In this document: one piece after another, positions 8,266-17,601 of the stretch
Position numbering within the stretch: the stretch's first letter is position 1
How the letters are laid out: each line of letters starts with the position of its first letter
DNA from: JAJYSO01 sp964579505
Lineage (GTDB): Bacteria > Bacteroidota > Bacteroidia > Flavobacteriales > Flavobacteriaceae
Length of the DNA: 64,000 bases
Direction: 5' to 3'
NCBI GenBank assembly: GCA_964579505.1
Contig: CAZOGC010000005.1
Coordinates: forward strand, 1 to 64,000
Notes under the pieces: model-generated
What the model was told of the DNA's origin: nothing
Databases searched by the model: none
What the model saw: the letters and a program-made list of their open reading frames with translations, nothing else
Made by a program: the position numbers and the translations under genes

Positions 8266-10044
8266 TTAGGCTTTCAATTGTTTATCAACTTCTGAAATAA
8301 TACGAGCGGCTTTGTCATAGTCTTGTTGCATGGCCACCTCTGACGACGGTGCATACCGCGCAAACTCACAACTCTCTAACAATTTTATAAACGCTGTGCC
8401 GGTTTCTTCCGTTACATTTCGATCGCGCAACAAATCCATGATGCGTTCTTTGCTCATTTCAGAAGTTTGAATAGCCAACTTGGCTTTTAAATAATTGTGT
8501 AATGCGCGCTCTAACGCCTCATAATACGCTTTTTGGTCTCCCAATCGTTTCTTAGCTTCCGAAAGGTATTTCTTAGCCAATCTATTAGCTCGTTTAAGTC
8601 TATTAGCATAAAAATCTTGGGCTTGTGCTCTGCGCTTTCTGCCAATAATTATAGCCACAGGCAGCAATACCACCGGCAAGAAGAGTAAAATCCAGAAAAG
8701 TTTACTCGTAAAAAAAGGTGATTTTTGAAGGGGCTGTAAATCCGTTTTTAATTTTATATATCGAAAATGTCTTTCGGCCAAGACCTGTTGTTTGCGTTGC
8801 AATGTAGAATCTGTGGTGGTTACAGTATTGGGAGTAGTAGCCGTTATTGCGCCCTGGGTTACCTGTATATGAATGGGTTTAGAGCGAATGGTTTTATACT
8901 GCTTGCTATCCGGATCAAAATAAGAAAACGCTATGGGGGCAATGGTGTAACTGCCCTTAGCATCAGGCACCAAGGTATAGGTATCGGTTATATTTCCGTG
9001 CGTACCCGATGCATTTGTGTTAGCATGCACGCTATGTTCCGGATCGTACACCTCAAAAGCATTGGGCATTTGTAACTTGGGTAACTGAAAGAGTTTTAAG
9101 TTTCCATTACCTGATGCTTCTAATTTTACATCCATAGACTCGCCAGACTCCAATTTGTCTTTAGTAGCTTCTACTTTAAATTTAAAGTGTCCGACTGCCC
9201 CGGTAAAATTGGCCGGTTGCCCTTGTGTAGGCAGTGGTTTTACATCAATTGTTAACTCGCGAGAAGAAATCGTTTTGCGCACCGATTTATAGACCGGTTG
9301 CCCAAAGAAATTACGCCGGTTGGTAGGCACCGCTACCGCTACGCTCATCGAATAGGGCGAAATTTTTAACTTTCCGGTTTTTTGTGGATATAAAACGGTT
9401 TTCTTTAAAACCACGTATCGGTAGTTACGATCGCCGTTATAAACCCCATATTTTACAGCCGTAGAGGTTTTTATCTCTTGACTCCAAAAATTAGAGAAAG
9501 ACGGAACATTTAAGGCTCGCCAATCACTCACGCTTTGCCCGGATTCTACATATAATTTGTAGGTTACGGTAATGCCTTCATTTAGATAGGGGTGCGCATC
9601 TGAAACTTCTGCTACTACGTGAATGCCTTTAATCTTGGTTATTGTCTGATTGTTTCCATCTTTTGGCTGGCTAACCGCAGCGGTTACCGTTACTGTTTTA
9701 GGTGAGGTTTTATACGTTTTCCCATCTATTTTTACTTCTGCCTGGCCAATGGTTAATTTTCCTTTGCGTTTAGGCTGAAGGTAATAAGTATATGTTTTTT
9801 GAAAGGTACCTTTTCCATTAACATAGGTTCTCCACACACGCTGAAAGGGTCCGCCATACACGCGAAATCCGTCAAAACTGGGAGGTACAAAATGATCTCC
9901 GTCTTGATTCATTTTAAATTCAACACGTAATCGTTCATTAACACCCAAGGTGCTTTTACTAAGTTCTACCGTAAATTTTACTTGGCCAAAACCAACGGTA
10001 GAGACTAGCATTAAGAACATAAATAAGTGCAGTTTCTTTCTCAT
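8266..10044 (-). CDS. batD: BatD, large periplasmic protein
   Basis: This 592-residue protein has a signal peptide ending at STVGFG, about 420 residues of beta-rich periplasmic domains (VKFTVELSKSTLGVNERLRVEF at the start is the typical BatD entry), a membrane helix near 447-467 and a cytoplasmic alpha-helical tail rich in K, R and Y. The length and layout match BatD/oxygen-tolerance proteins. It directly abuts batC and batE. A related but distinct protein is encoded at the head of the cluster (12924-14564). Confidence 0.88.
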   Translation of the reverse strand: MRKKLHLFMFLMLVSTVGFGQVKFTVELSKSTLGVNERLRVEFKMNQDGDHFVPPSFDGFRVYGGPFQRVWRTYVNGKGTFQKTYTYYLQPKRKGKLTIGQAEVKIDGKTYKTSPKTVTVTAAVSQPKDGNNQTITKIKGIHVVAEVSDAHPYLNEGITVTYKLYVESGQSVSDWRALNVPSFSNFWSQEIKTSTAVKYGVYNGDRNYRYVVLKKTVLYPQKTGKLKISPYSMSVAVAVPTNRRNFFGQPVYKSVRKTISSRELTIDVKPLPTQGQPANFTGAVGHFKFKVEATKDKLESGESMDVKLEASGNGNLKLFQLPKLQMPNAFEVYDPEHSVHANTNASGTHGNITDTYTLVPDAKGSYTIAPIAFSYFDPDSKQYKTIRSKPIHIQVTQGAITATTPNTVTTTDSTLQRKQQVLAERHFRYIKLKTDLQPLQKSPFFTSKLFWILLFLPVVLLPVAIIIGRKRRAQAQDFYANRLKRANRLAKKYLSEAKKRLGDQKAYYEALERALHNYLKAKLAIQTSEMSKERIMDLLRDRNVTEETGTAFIKLLESCEFARYAPSSEVAMQQDYDKAARIISEVDKQLKA

Positions 10045-10872
10045 TTACCAGCCTTTTTTGTTAGACTTATCGTGGGTTCTTTTCGCTTTCAACCTATCGC
10101 GTTTTTGCTGTACTCTCTTTTCTGCTTCCTGTACAGCTCTAAGCATGTTTTTTGCCTGTTTTTTAGAAATTTTCCCTTTTTGTGGTTTTTTCTGTTGTTT
10201 AGACTTTTTTTGTTTATTCTGGTTTTGTTTGTTTTGTTGAGGCTTATTATTTCCTTTATTCTTATTGGGTTTATTTTGTTGCTTCTTATTTTGTGATTTG
10301 TTTTGCTTATTCTGCTTATTTTGATTGTTTTTATTTTTCTTCTTTTTATCCTGTTTTTCTTTTTTCTTCTTTTTCTTGTTGTTTTTACTACCGCCGCCTT
10401 TTTTCTTTAGTTTCTTTTTAGCCAAAGCCAAATTGTAACGCGTTTCATCATCTGTGGGGTCATTTCGTAAGGCATCTTCATAAGCTTTTACAGCCTGCCG
10501 ATAATCCTTTTGCGCCATATATGCATTGCCCAAATTGTGATATGCTTTGTGCTTTAATTCTTTTGATGTAGCGTGTTTTGCCGTTTCAATAAGCCGAGAC
10601 ATTGCCTCGGTTTGCAATTTATTATCGGTATATAAATGGCCAAAGTTATAACTGGCTTCCGCATTCTTTTCATTATTAGCCAGTGCTCTTCGATAATATG
10701 CTTCGGCTACGGCAAAATTTCCTTCTGCTTTAGCCTTTTCAGCTTTTCGCATAAATGAAATTGACTTCCTTTGCTGTTTTTCATTCTGCTGCTGGGCAAA
10801 AGTGTTTTGAAAAGTAAAAACGAGTATGGCTAGTATGAAGCTTACTCGCATAGCTTTCTTGTACTTAACCAT
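10045..10872 (-). CDS. batC: BatC, TPR protein with Lys/Asn/Gln-rich tail
   Basis: I choose the ATG at 10872, which overlaps the batB stop by 8 bases (ATGGTTAA) and gives MVKYKKAMRVSFILAILVF, a signal sequence ending at TFAQQQ. Longer ATGs at 10893 and 10878 are possible. Three TPR-like units follow (ASYNFGHLYTD, AYHNLGNAYMAQKDY, DETRYNLALAKKK). Roughly 80 residues after them consist almost only of K, N and Q, and the last 40 are basic. The tail is extreme but such tails occur in BatC homologues. Its role is unknown; assembly of the Bat complex is inferred. Confidence 0.85.
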   Translation of the reverse strand: MVKYKKAMRVSFILAILVFTFQNTFAQQQNEKQQRKSISFMRKAEKAKAEGNFAVAEAYYRRALANNEKNAEASYNFGHLYTDNKLQTEAMSRLIETAKHATSKELKHKAYHNLGNAYMAQKDYRQAVKAYEDALRNDPTDDETRYNLALAKKKLKKKGGGSKNNKKKKKKEKQDKKKKNKNNQNKQNKQNKSQNKKQQNKPNKNKGNNKPQQNKQNQNKQKKSKQQKKPQKGKISKKQAKNMLRAVQEAEKRVQQKRDRLKAKRTHDKSNKKGW

Positions 10873-11917
10873 TATCATTCTTTTGTTTTTCATTAAACAA
10901 ATTGAGTTTTTTTAACCACGTTGTCTTACGCTCCATTAGGAGTATACTTACTACAATAAAAAGTATGCCAAACCCTAAGAACCATTGAAAACGAGAATCA
11001 TATGAAGCAAATTTCTTTGTTTCAAAAGCTGTCTTCTGGAGTCCATTAAGAAAGGTATTGAATTGTTTTATTGTTTTTTCTGTATTCTGCCCCATAACAA
11101 ATTTTCCATCTGTAGCGGCTGCAATTTTTTTCAACGTGCTTTCATCAAGACGAGTGATGACCGTTTCTCCTTTTTTATCTTTTAGGAAATACTGCACAAC
11201 TCCATTTTCTTTTATAGGAATCCTTCCTCCTTTTGGGGTACCTATGCCGATGGTAAAAATACGAATATGCTTTTTAGCAGCAAGTTTAGCCACCTCTTTT
11301 ATCTGCCCTTCGTGATCTTCACCATCAGACAGAAGTACCAATACCCTACTCGTTTTTGAATCATCATTAAAATACTCTAAACTCAAGTTGATGGCTTGTG
11401 CGATAGCCGTACCTTGACTAGACAACATTTCTGTATTCAGCTTGTTTAAGAAAAGGTGAGCCGCTCCATAATCTGTGGTAATTGGCAATTGTGGCACTGC
11501 TTCTCCTGCATAGGCTATTATACCAATGCGATCACCGTGCAAATGATCTATAATTTGTTGGGCTATACGCTTGGCTTTCTCTAACCGATTGGGGGCTACA
11601 TCTTCTGCCAACATACTTCGAGAAACATCTACCGCAAAGACAATGTCTACGCCTTCTCGTTTAACGGTGATCATTTTTGAGCCTATTTTTGGGTTGACCA
11701 AGGCCATAATTAAGCAAGCCAAGGCCAAGCAAAAAAGTACGAGCTTTAAAAGGGGCTTAAAGCGACTTTTATCGGGACTAAGTGTTTTTAATAACGCGGC
11801 ATCGGCAAATTTTTTCTGCGCGCGTTTGCGCCACAATCGGGTTAACGCAAACAGCAGGATAATTACCGGAATTACCCAAAACAACCAAAAATATATTTTA
11901 TTTTCAAAAATAATCAT
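10865..11917 (-). CDS. batB: BatB, von Willebrand A membrane protein
   Basis: This 350-residue protein has two N-terminal hydrophobic segments (about 8-25 and 55-72), a vWA domain with the MIDAS motif DVSRSM near residue 96 and SDGEDHEG near 200, and a C-terminal membrane helix (FLGFGILFIVVSILL). This matches BatB. The MIDAS site suggests metal-dependent protein binding. It abuts batA with no gap and overlaps batC. Confidence 0.9.
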   Translation of the reverse strand: MIIFENKIYFWLFWVIPVIILLFALTRLWRKRAQKKFADAALLKTLSPDKSRFKPLLKLVLFCLALACLIMALVNPKIGSKMITVKREGVDIVFAVDVSRSMLAEDVAPNRLEKAKRIAQQIIDHLHGDRIGIIAYAGEAVPQLPITTDYGAAHLFLNKLNTEMLSSQGTAIAQAINLSLEYFNDDSKTSRVLVLLSDGEDHEGQIKEVAKLAAKKHIRIFTIGIGTPKGGRIPIKENGVVQYFLKDKKGETVITRLDESTLKKIAAATDGKFVMGQNTEKTIKQFNTFLNGLQKTAFETKKFASYDSRFQWFLGFGILFIVVSILLMERKTTWLKKLNLFNEKQKNDNG

Positions 11918-12934
11918 CTACACAAAGCTTCTAAATATCGTGTAACGCAATAAAAATTCAAACAAGAAAAAGATTCCGGCTATAATAACCAGTGGCTTGT
12001 ATTTTTCTGTATAGCTTTTATAGGTATATTCTTTTATCTTAGTCTTCTCCATTTTGTCTATTTCATTATAGATTTGTTGGAGTTTATCTTTATCGGTTGC
12101 TCTAAAATATTGTCCGCCGGTTTCTTTAGCTATCGTTTTCAACAATTTGGTATCTATCTGAACCGGCATACGAGCAAATTGAAACTGACCGTTGGGATAA
12201 ATACCTACGGGAGTTAGCGCACTACCATTTGTACCTAGACCTATGGTATATACTTTTATATGGTATTTTGCTGCCAATTCTGCAGCCGTATAAGGATCTA
12301 TAAATCCGGCATTGTTTACCCCATCGGTCATTAAAATAATTACCTTACTCTTGGCTTTGCTATCTTTTAATCGGTTGATGGCCGTTGCCAACCCCATACC
12401 TATAGCCGTTCCTTGTTTTATATCGTCTTCAAAGCGTATGCTCTTAATTGCATTAAGCACAATTCGTCGGTCACTAGTTACCGGTGTTTTGGTATAAGCC
12501 GCTCCGGCATAAACCACCACCCCAATACGATCGTTTGGACGCCCCTTAACAAAGTTAGTGGCCACGTCTTTCAAAGCCTCCATACGATTGGGCTTAAGAT
12601 CTCTAGCTAACATACTAGCTGAAATATCTACCGCCAGTACAATATCTATCCCGTTTTTAGTTTCTACTTTTTTAGAAACTTCCATCGTACGTGGCCGAGC
12701 CATAGCCGTAATAAGAAATATTAGCCCCAGCATTTTTAATACAAATAAAACAGGTTTTAAACGAGGTAATAAGCCTTGTTTTGTTCTAAACCCGTTTAAG
12801 CTGGATATTTTGAGCGGAGCCGTTTGTTGATGCCTTTTCAAAATATACCACAAAACCAGCGGCGGAATGACTAACAACAGCCAAAACCAACCCGGATTTG
12901 CAAACGTGATGTTATGAAAATAATCAGTCATCAT
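11918..12934 (-). CDS. batA: BatA, von Willebrand A membrane protein
   Basis: This 338-residue protein has N-terminal membrane helices (about 14-30 and 60-80), a vWA domain with MIDAS DISASML near residue 99 and MTDGVNNAG near 204, and a C-terminal helix (VIIAGIFFLFEFLL). It is the BatA member of the pair. It overlaps the preceding gene by 11 bases, so translation is probably coupled. ATG codons at 12934 and 12931 are both plausible starts. Confidence 0.9.
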   Translation of the reverse strand: MMTDYFHNITFANPGWFWLLLVIPPLVLWYILKRHQQTAPLKISSLNGFRTKQGLLPRLKPVLFVLKMLGLIFLITAMARPRTMEVSKKVETKNGIDIVLAVDISASMLARDLKPNRMEALKDVATNFVKGRPNDRIGVVVYAGAAYTKTPVTSDRRIVLNAIKSIRFEDDIKQGTAIGMGLATAINRLKDSKAKSKVIILMTDGVNNAGFIDPYTAAELAAKYHIKVYTIGLGTNGSALTPVGIYPNGQFQFARMPVQIDTKLLKTIAKETGGQYFRATDKDKLQQIYNEIDKMEKTKIKEYTYKSYTEKYKPLVIIAGIFFLFEFLLRYTIFRSFV

Positions 12935-14564
12935 GCTTTTTGTTAAATTGAACAGAGTTTACCACTCGTTCTTCAATATCTTCTCCTGCTTTGTCATCTA
13001 CATTATAGGTAACCAAGATTTCTTGCACCCCCCCACGCTGATTAAACACCAGAAAAGTGTATGCTTTTCGCCCTTCAATTTCGCCGGCAGCATCTTTAAG
13101 CGCAAAGGTGCCAAAAACCTTTTGTCCTTTATCATTTTGCAGCGTTGAAAAGTCTTGATGTTTAAAAGTAAGATTGGTTACCGCTTTATCATTCAACTCT
13201 TTATCTAAGAGTTTCCCAACTATTAATGTATCCATTTTTGCGTTTTTCTTAAACCGAACATTGGTAACTTGGATATATAAATTGTCTTCTATGTTACCAT
13301 AAGAAAAGCGTTCTTCTACTTCTGTTTTTGTAGGAAAGAGCTTAGGCACTGTATCCATTTGGCGCATCAACACTTTAGGAGTCGTTACCGTAGCACCCAA
13401 CACGCCGTATTCACTAGTAATCCAATCATCCTTTAACAGCTTGGCAGTGGGCGTTGAAAAGACAAGGGCTTTGGTGTAGGTAAATCCTTTAATGGTTATA
13501 AATGCGCCTATAACGATCAACACCGCTATACCGGCAATGCCCACTCTAACCCACAATTTTTTTCGTTTCTTTTTCCGTTCTTGTTCTAATTTATAAGCTT
13601 CATCGAGTAGTTTTTCTTCTTCAGTAGGCTCCGGAATGGCTTCATTAAAAGCATTAATATCATTTTCAACCGCTTGTCTATCTTCGCGTGCTGTCAGTTT
13701 ATCCGTCTTTATACCGGCAAATTTGGCTAAATCGGCTCGCTTTAATATTTCTTCTAAATTATCTATAACCTGTTCATCTAGAGTAATTTCCTTTTGCTGT
13801 TTATAAATTTTCAGCAAGGCTATAAATTCATCGGTAGTACTCTCTAACGCGCGATCATCTATTTTTTCATCTACATACCGTTTAATAGCTTCTGATAAGG
13901 TTGAATAGTAGGCTTTTACCCGACCGCTTTCTAAATCTTGATTTTCATCTAGCTGCTTTAAACGTTGTATAGCCTTTTCATAGGGTGGAAGTTCTTTTTT
14001 CTTCTCCTCAATTTTTTTACGGATTCGTAAAAGTAGGTAAACCAAAAAACCAGCAATTAAAACGGCCAACACCCACCAAATCCACTCCGGAATAGAAAAA
14101 GGCATTTTTACATTTAATGCCGGTTTAATAGGGTATAGCTTTTGTTTGGTTGTATCTACTACGACTCCATTTACTTTTACGTTAAACGTATCCGTATAAT
14201 AACCTTTTCCATTAATTATAATGGTCTGTTTGGGAACGGTATACGCCCCTGAATCAAACTGTGTAAGCGCATACGTTTTTTTCAACGTATATTTTTGTTG
14301 TGTATAAAACGTGTCTACTGCTGAGGTGTCAAATACTTGTAGCGGAATAAAGGCCTGTCCTTGCGGAAAAACGACTCTTGCAGAGGTATCAGCGTTTACC
14401 TCAACTTGATAGGTTATTTTTTCGCCAATTTTAATGGTATCACGGTCTATTGATGTTTTTACCTGTTGTGCAAAAACACTCATGCTGCACAAGAAAAGCG
14501 CTAATCCCAGCCCTATAATTTTTACAGAACCCAAACCGGTTTTTCGTTGTGTGTATCTCTTCAT
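12924..14564 (-). CDS. BatD-like membrane protein between DUF58 and BatA
   Basis: The start at 14564 (MKRYTQRKTG) lies one base past the DUF58 stop; a longer frame to 14603 would overlap it. The 546-residue product has a signal sequence ending SVFAQQ and a beta-rich segment with SIDRDTIKIGEKITYQVEV, which resembles the entry of BatD domains. A membrane helix (EWIWWVLAVLIAGFLVYLLL) is followed by a cytoplasmic helical segment of the DUF4381/BatD-tail kind (YYSTLSEAIKRYVDEKI), a second membrane helix and a further domain. It probably belongs to the Bat complex. I know no gene name for it. Confidence 0.7.
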   Translation of the reverse strand: MKRYTQRKTGLGSVKIIGLGLALFLCSMSVFAQQVKTSIDRDTIKIGEKITYQVEVNADTSARVVFPQGQAFIPLQVFDTSAVDTFYTQQKYTLKKTYALTQFDSGAYTVPKQTIIINGKGYYTDTFNVKVNGVVVDTTKQKLYPIKPALNVKMPFSIPEWIWWVLAVLIAGFLVYLLLRIRKKIEEKKKELPPYEKAIQRLKQLDENQDLESGRVKAYYSTLSEAIKRYVDEKIDDRALESTTDEFIALLKIYKQQKEITLDEQVIDNLEEILKRADLAKFAGIKTDKLTAREDRQAVENDINAFNEAIPEPTEEEKLLDEAYKLEQERKKKRKKLWVRVGIAGIAVLIVIGAFITIKGFTYTKALVFSTPTAKLLKDDWITSEYGVLGATVTTPKVLMRQMDTVPKLFPTKTEVEERFSYGNIEDNLYIQVTNVRFKKNAKMDTLIVGKLLDKELNDKAVTNLTFKHQDFSTLQNDKGQKVFGTFALKDAAGEIEGRKAYTFLVFNQRGGVQEILVTYNVDDKAGEDIEERVVNSVQFNKKHDD

Positions 14565-14565
14565 A

Positions 14566-15429
14566 CTAGCGGCGTTTAAAATAGCCCAACAATTTTTTGA
14601 CATAGTTTTCTCCCACCTGCAAACTCAACACTCCTGCCCTACTCTTATTAAACGTATTCTGAAAATAGTTAACACGTTCATTATAATAGGTTGCATAATT
14701 TTTTCGCACATTGGCCGATCCGGTATTAACCAACATAAATTGCCCGGTTTCAGCATCTTGCATTTGTACCATCCCTATGTTTGGCATGCTTTTTTCGTGA
14801 CGGTCATACACTCTGATTCCGGTTAAATCATGCTTGTTCCCCATTATTTTTAACGCGTGCTCATAGTCATCCGTCATAAAATCTGAAAGAATAAAAACAA
14901 TGGCTCTTTTTTTAAGCATGTTCTGCATAAACTGCAGCGCATTAGACAAGTTGGTTTGTGTATTTTGAGGTTTAAATTCTAACAACTCCCTAATAATACG
15001 CAACACATGGGCTCTTCCTTTTTTAGGAGGGATAAACAATTCTACTCTATCTGTAAACAACAACAACCCTATTTTATCGTTATTTTGAGTGGCTGAAAAG
15101 GCTAAGGTGGCGGCAATTTCTGTTACAATTTCTTTTTTAAGACTTTCTTTCGTCCCAAAAGCTTCAGATCCGGAAACATCTACCGCCAACATTAGGGTTA
15201 GTTCCCGTTCTTCTTCAAAAACCTTTACATAGGGCTCATTATAGCGCGCTGTTACATTCCATTCAATATTGCGTACATCATCTCCAAACTGGTACTGTCT
15301 AATTTCACTAAAAGTCATTCCATGTCCTTTAAAAGCAGAATGATATTCTCCTCCAAAAACATGGTTGCTTAGGCGGCGCGTCCTAATCTCAATTTTGCGA
15401 ACTTTTTTTAGTAATTCTTTGGTATCCAT
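14566..15429 (-). CDS. DUF58 family protein (vWA-like) of the MoxR locus
   Basis: This 287-residue protein has the DUF58 core: GEYHSAFKGHGMTFSEIR, the strongly conserved YQFGDDVRNIEWNVTARY and a vWA-like AVDVSGSEAFG. DUF58 proteins almost always sit beside MoxR ATPases and are thought to be clients or adaptors of them. It is soluble, with no signal peptide. It lies 95 bases downstream of moxR and one base before the BatD-like gene. Confidence 0.9.
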   Translation of the reverse strand: MDTKELLKKVRKIEIRTRRLSNHVFGGEYHSAFKGHGMTFSEIRQYQFGDDVRNIEWNVTARYNEPYVKVFEEERELTLMLAVDVSGSEAFGTKESLKKEIVTEIAATLAFSATQNNDKIGLLLFTDRVELFIPPKKGRAHVLRIIRELLEFKPQNTQTNLSNALQFMQNMLKKRAIVFILSDFMTDDYEHALKIMGNKHDLTGIRVYDRHEKSMPNIGMVQMQDAETGQFMLVNTGSANVRKNYATYYNERVNYFQNTFNKSRAGVLSLQVGENYVKKLLGYFKRR

Positions 15430-15524
15430 GATGCTTTTGCCGTCTTTTTACAAAGGCTTCAACATTGTTTCTTTAAAACTGTTGGGAGATTAAATTTCTT
15501 TAGCTATTGATTTAGAGAAAAAAA

Positions 15525-16529
15525 TCAAGGAACTTCAATCTCATTAATAATCTTACCCACAATGTCTTCTGAGGTAACATTTTCAGCTTCAGCCTCGTAG
15601 GTCAGTCCTACTCTATGACGCAACACATCCATAACCACTTCGCGCACATCTTCTGGAATAACATATCCCCTACGCTTGATAAACGCATAACATTTAGCCG
15701 CTACTGCTAGATTAATACTACCGCGCGGAGAGGCTCCAAAAGAGATAAGCGGTTTGAGCGAAGCCAGGTTATAATTTTCCGGATTTCGTGTGGCAAAAAT
15801 AATATCGAGAATGTATTTCTCTATCTTCTCATCCATATACACTTTACGAGCCGCTTTTTGTGCAGATTGTATTTGCGCTAACGTAACTACCGGATTTACC
15901 TGACCAAAACTAGCATTTAGATTGGCGCGCATAATGAGCTGTTCGTCGGCTTTTTTAGGATAATCTATAACCGCTTTAAGCATAAAACGGTCTACTTGTG
16001 CTTCCGGAAGCGGGTAGGTTCCTTCTTGCTCTACCGGGTTTTGGGTGGCCATTACCAAGAATGGGCGATCTAATGGAAAGGTTTTTTCTCCTATGGTCAC
16101 CTGCTTCTCTTGCATGGCTTCTAACAATGCAGATTGCACTTTAGCCGGTGCACGGTTAATCTCATCTGCTAACACAAAATTGGCAAAGATGGGACCGTGT
16201 TTAATGCTGAATTCATTCTTTTTAATGTTATAAATCATGGTGCCAATCACATCTGCAGGAAGCAAATCTGGCGTAAACTGAATACGACTAAAGCTGCCCG
16301 CCACTGCCTTTGACAGCGTATTGATGGCTAACGTTTTTGCCAATCCGGGCACCCCCTCAAGCAAAATATGACCTTGCCCCAACAAACCAATCAGCAAGCG
16401 TTCCACCATTCCTTTTTGGCCAATAATGACTTTTCGCATCTCTGTATTAAGTAAATCAATAAAAGAGCTTTCATGTTTAATTTGCTCGTTTAGAGAAGCT
16501 ATATCTACAGAAGTATTAAGGTCTTCCAT
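15525..16529 (-). CDS. MoxR-family AAA+ ATPase
   Basis: This 334-residue AAA+ protein has Walker A GVPGLAKT, Walker B FVLADEINRAP and the MoxR-typical PVEQEGTYPLPEAQVDRF sensor region. It is the first gene of a leftward cluster with DUF58 and the Bat proteins. MoxR ATPases act as chaperones that remodel vWA-domain partners or insert metals, so it likely matures BatA and BatB. It starts the transcript from a 320-base intergenic region. Confidence 0.93.
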   Translation of the reverse strand: MEDLNTSVDIASLNEQIKHESSFIDLLNTEMRKVIIGQKGMVERLLIGLLGQGHILLEGVPGLAKTLAINTLSKAVAGSFSRIQFTPDLLPADVIGTMIYNIKKNEFSIKHGPIFANFVLADEINRAPAKVQSALLEAMQEKQVTIGEKTFPLDRPFLVMATQNPVEQEGTYPLPEAQVDRFMLKAVIDYPKKADEQLIMRANLNASFGQVNPVVTLAQIQSAQKAARKVYMDEKIEKYILDIIFATRNPENYNLASLKPLISFGASPRGSINLAVAAKCYAFIKRRGYVIPEDVREVVMDVLRHRVGLTYEAEAENVTSEDIVGKIINEIEVP

Positions 16530-16849
16530 GTAAATTTATGTTTTATTTTATCGAATTATGTTTTGACACTGCAAAATCAATAATTTAATTCATTTCTGCT
16601 GTTAATGATTGGTTAAAAAGAAAAATATTTGCATTTATACCGAATTTTATGTTAAATAAACTCGGTTTTTTATATTTATATCATACAAAACAACTAAAGC
16701 CAAAGAATTAAAGTAGCGGAAAGGCTTTTAGTCTCCGCTTACTTACTAGTTTTACCTAAATTTGTTGGCTGCAAAAAATCTCTTATATAGCGGGCAACTT
16801 AAGCAAAAAAAGTGTAACTCTACATGCTCTTTTAAAAATCATTTTATAA
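16530..16849. other. Divergent intergenic region between moxR and the phosphatase gene
   Basis: It holds no open frame of note. An imperfect hairpin (AGCGGA at 16715-16720 with TCCGCT at 16734-16739) is not followed by T residues. A -7-like box for the rightward gene lies at 16757-16764. I found no convincing minus-strand box for moxR. Confidence 0.5.
16757..16764 (+). promoter_or_regulatory. Candidate -7 box for the phosphatase gene
   Basis: TAAATTTG fits TAnnTTTG and lies 86 bases before the ATG. No TTG box is seen at the expected spacing. Confidence 0.35.
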
Positions 16850-17581
16850 ATGAAAAAACGAATCTTTGTTATTGGAGATATTCACGGCGGATACAAAGCT
16901 CTCAAACAAGTTATACAACGCGCTCAAATAATGCCTGAAGATCAACTAATATTTTTAGGCGATTATGTAGATGGGTGGAGTGATGCTCCTAAGGTCATTT
17001 CTTATCTCATTAAACTCAGTCAAACCCATACCTGTGTCTTTTTACGCGGCAATCACGATGCTCTTTTTGAAAAATGGTTAGACACGAAAGAGGAAAACAA
17101 ACTCTGGTTAAAAAATGGAGGAAATGCTACGGTAACTGCCTACCGAAATTTACCTGATAGCATGGTAAAAAAACATCGATATTTTTTAACTAACCTCAAA
17201 GATTATCATATTGATGACCAAAACAGGTTGTTTTTACATGCCGGATTTACCAACCTTCATGGTCCTAAACGCGAATATTACACGTATGTGTTTTATTGGG
17301 ATCGGACTTTATGGGAAACCGCACTAGCTACTGATGAACAATTAAAACCCAGCGATATTCGTTATCCTAAACGCTTTACTCATTTTGCTGAAATTTTTAT
17401 CGGTCACACGCCTGTAACCAAATTAAAAAAAACACTCCCTTTTCAAGCCTTAAACGTATGGAATTTAGATACCGGAGCCGGGTTTATGGGAAAACTTTCT
17501 ATGATGGAGATAAACACACATACAGTTTTTCAAAGTGATACGGTAAGTGATTTATACCCCGGCGAACGTGGGCGGAATTGA
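16850..17581 (+). CDS. PPP-family metallophosphoesterase (serine/threonine phosphatase or ApaH-like)
   Basis: This 243-residue protein has the ordered metal-binding motifs of calcineurin-type phosphatases: GDIHG (residues 8-12), GDYVDGW (about 42) and GNHD (about 68), followed by histidines in FLHAG and FIGHTPV. The GDxVDxG-GNHD set is that of the PPP family, which includes bacterial Ser/Thr phosphatases and diadenosine tetraphosphatases; the substrate cannot be decided. No signal peptide, so cytoplasmic. It converges with the ClC gene. Confidence 0.87.
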   Translation: MKKRIFVIGDIHGGYKALKQVIQRAQIMPEDQLIFLGDYVDGWSDAPKVISYLIKLSQTHTCVFLRGNHDALFEKWLDTKEENKLWLKNGGNATVTAYRNLPDSMVKKHRYFLTNLKDYHIDDQNRLFLHAGFTNLHGPKREYYTYVFYWDRTLWETALATDEQLKPSDIRYPKRFTHFAEIFIGHTPVTKLKKTLPFQALNVWNLDTGAGFMGKLSMMEINTHTVFQSDTVSDLYPGERGRN

Positions 17582-17601
17582 CTCTTTATTAATCGCTATC
17601 A

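Noticed and set aside
10027..10296. Hydrophobic plus-strand frames opposite batC
   Set aside because: They are the complement of the Lys/Asn/Gln-rich tail of BatC; A-rich codons read on the other strand give F, L and C by chance.
16715..16739. A terminator upstream of the phosphatase gene
   Set aside because: The hairpin is imperfect and no T run follows on either strand; no gene ends there.
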